Assembly (NCBI GenBank): GCA_029974595.1
Contig: JARKRC010000063.1
Location: 1 to 64,000, forward strand
DNA from: Ereboglobus sp.
GTDB lineage: Bacteria > Verrucomicrobiota > Verrucomicrobiia > Opitutales > Opitutaceae
DNA: 64,000 nucleotides
Direction of reading: 5' to 3'
Of this stretch, positions 63,586 to 64,000 are shown piece after piece. Every line of letters begins with the position of its first letter. The stretch's first letter is position 1. Under the pieces are notes generated by a model. It saw nothing but the letters and a program-made list of their open reading frames with translations, had not been told where the DNA came from and searched no databases. The position numbers were made by a program, and so were the translations under genes.

Positions 63586-64000
63586 ATGGCAGGACACAGC
63601 AAATGGGCTAAACTGAAACACTTCAAGGGCGCCATCGACGCCAAGAGAGGCAAAATCTTTTCCCGCATTTCGCGCGACCTCACGCTCGCCGCGAAAGCCG
63701 GCGGCGGTGACCCTTCGGCCAACCCGCGCTTGCGCACCATCCTTCTCAAGGCGCGTGACGCCAACATGCCCAACGACAACATCGACCGCGCCATCAAAAA
63801 AGGCACGGGCGAGCTGCCCGGCGTTTCCTACGAAGACGCCATCTATGAAGGCTACGGTCCCGGCGGCGTCGCCTTCATCGTCAAAGTCACCACCGATAAC
63901 AAAAACCGCGCCGCCTCCGCGGTGCGCAGCGTGTTCACCCGCTATGGCGGCAACCTCGCGGGAGCGGGAGCGGTTGCCTTCAATTTTGCGCATGCAGGCC
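63586..64000 (+). CDS. YebC/PmpR family protein, partial at the window edge
   Basis: The frame runs open to the end of the window, so the 3' part is missing. The start [20 protein letters not shown] is the YebC/PmpR hallmark, followed by [20 protein letters not shown] and [14 protein letters not shown]. These proteins have been described as transcriptional regulators and, more recently, as translation factors at proline-rich stretches. The short A-rich stretch before the ATG has repeats of the type CTTAAAC/CCTAAAC. Confidence 0.92.
   Translation, partial: MAGHSKWAKLKHFKGAIDAKRGKIFSRISRDLTLAAKAGGGDPSANPRLRTILLKARDANMPNDNIDRAIKKGTGELPGVSYEDAIYEGYGPGGVAFIVKVTTDNKNRAASAVRSVFTRYGGNLAGAGAVAFNFAHAG

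Noticed and set aside
61816-63993. A 725-codon minus-strand open frame
   Set aside because: It is antisense to yidC and the yebC start, both certain genes; the translation is His/Arg/Glu-rich noise.

Overview
The window looks like the chromosome of a high-GC Verrucomicrobiota bacterium, most likely of the Opitutales/Opitutaceae. This rests on the planctomycete/verrucomicrobial trio of a PPC-domain protein, a DUF1549/DUF1553 protein and a DUF1501 protein, on FabD, GltX, DapA/B, Obg and FolD set among unrelated neighbours, on weak or absent Shine-Dalgarno sites, and on gaps rich in short modular repeats. The genus was not established. About 57 protein genes (including several tiny candidates) and one tRNA are supported. 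No rRNA, CRISPR array, transposase or integrase was seen.

Layout. 0-6.7 kb (minus): obg, a PBP5-type D,D-carboxypeptidase, a small conserved-looking ORF, an MsbA-like ABC exporter, then oppC and oppB. 6.9-12.8 kb (plus): an S9 prolyl-oligopeptidase-family peptidase, an RsuA/RluB-type pseudouridine synthase, an SH3-domain secreted protein, folD and a receiver-histidine kinase hybrid. 12.9-15.6 kb: small ORFs, two tandem copies of a structured element with three stem-loops and a terminator each, then a PIN-PhoH ATPase. 15.7-19.6 kb: a double-AAA+ ATPase and a DnaQ-like exonuclease, divergent from a WYL-domain regulator across a perfect 27-bp palindrome. 19.9-22.6 kb (minus): an accessory cluster with a cREC-type receiver, a possible uracil-DNA-glycosylase-fold protein, a double zinc ribbon and two hypotheticals, in part AT-rich.

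23-31.4 kb: FKBP isomerase, FmdB-type zinc ribbon, DUF4013 membrane protein, polyprenyl synthase, a chagasin-like inhibitor next to a second S9 peptidase, a methyltransferase and leuA. 31.6-35.6 kb (minus): a sorbitol-6-phosphate dehydrogenase-like SDR with a fructose-6-phosphate aldolase-like partner, and a sensor kinase/OmpR regulator pair. 35.7-41.9 kb (plus): an esterase and the PPC/DUF1549-1553/DUF1501 operon. 42-48 kb: ruvA, dapB, dapA, a secreted Pro/Ala-rich protein, fabD and gltX. 48.2-51.4 kb (minus): a sulfatase and a phytoene-desaturase-like oxidoreductase.

51.5-56.6 kb is an accessory segment bounded by a pair of diverged inverted repeats (roughly 120 bp or more each). It holds an RHH-type regulator, small AT-rich ORFs, a large AT-rich secreted protein, two small membrane or lipoproteins, two MITE-like palindromes and tRNA-Gly(CCC). 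56.8-64 kb returns to core genes: an Lrp/AsnC-like regulator with an aminotransferase, ruvC, a protoporphyrinogen oxidase, and the conserved rpmH-rnpA-yidD-yidC block followed by a partial yebC.

The best candidates for undescribed biology are the tandem structured element before phoH (13.4-13.9 kb), the exonuclease/AAA+/WYL module with its palindromic operator, the cREC-centred operon, and the inverted-repeat-bounded AT-rich segment at 51.5-56.6 kb.
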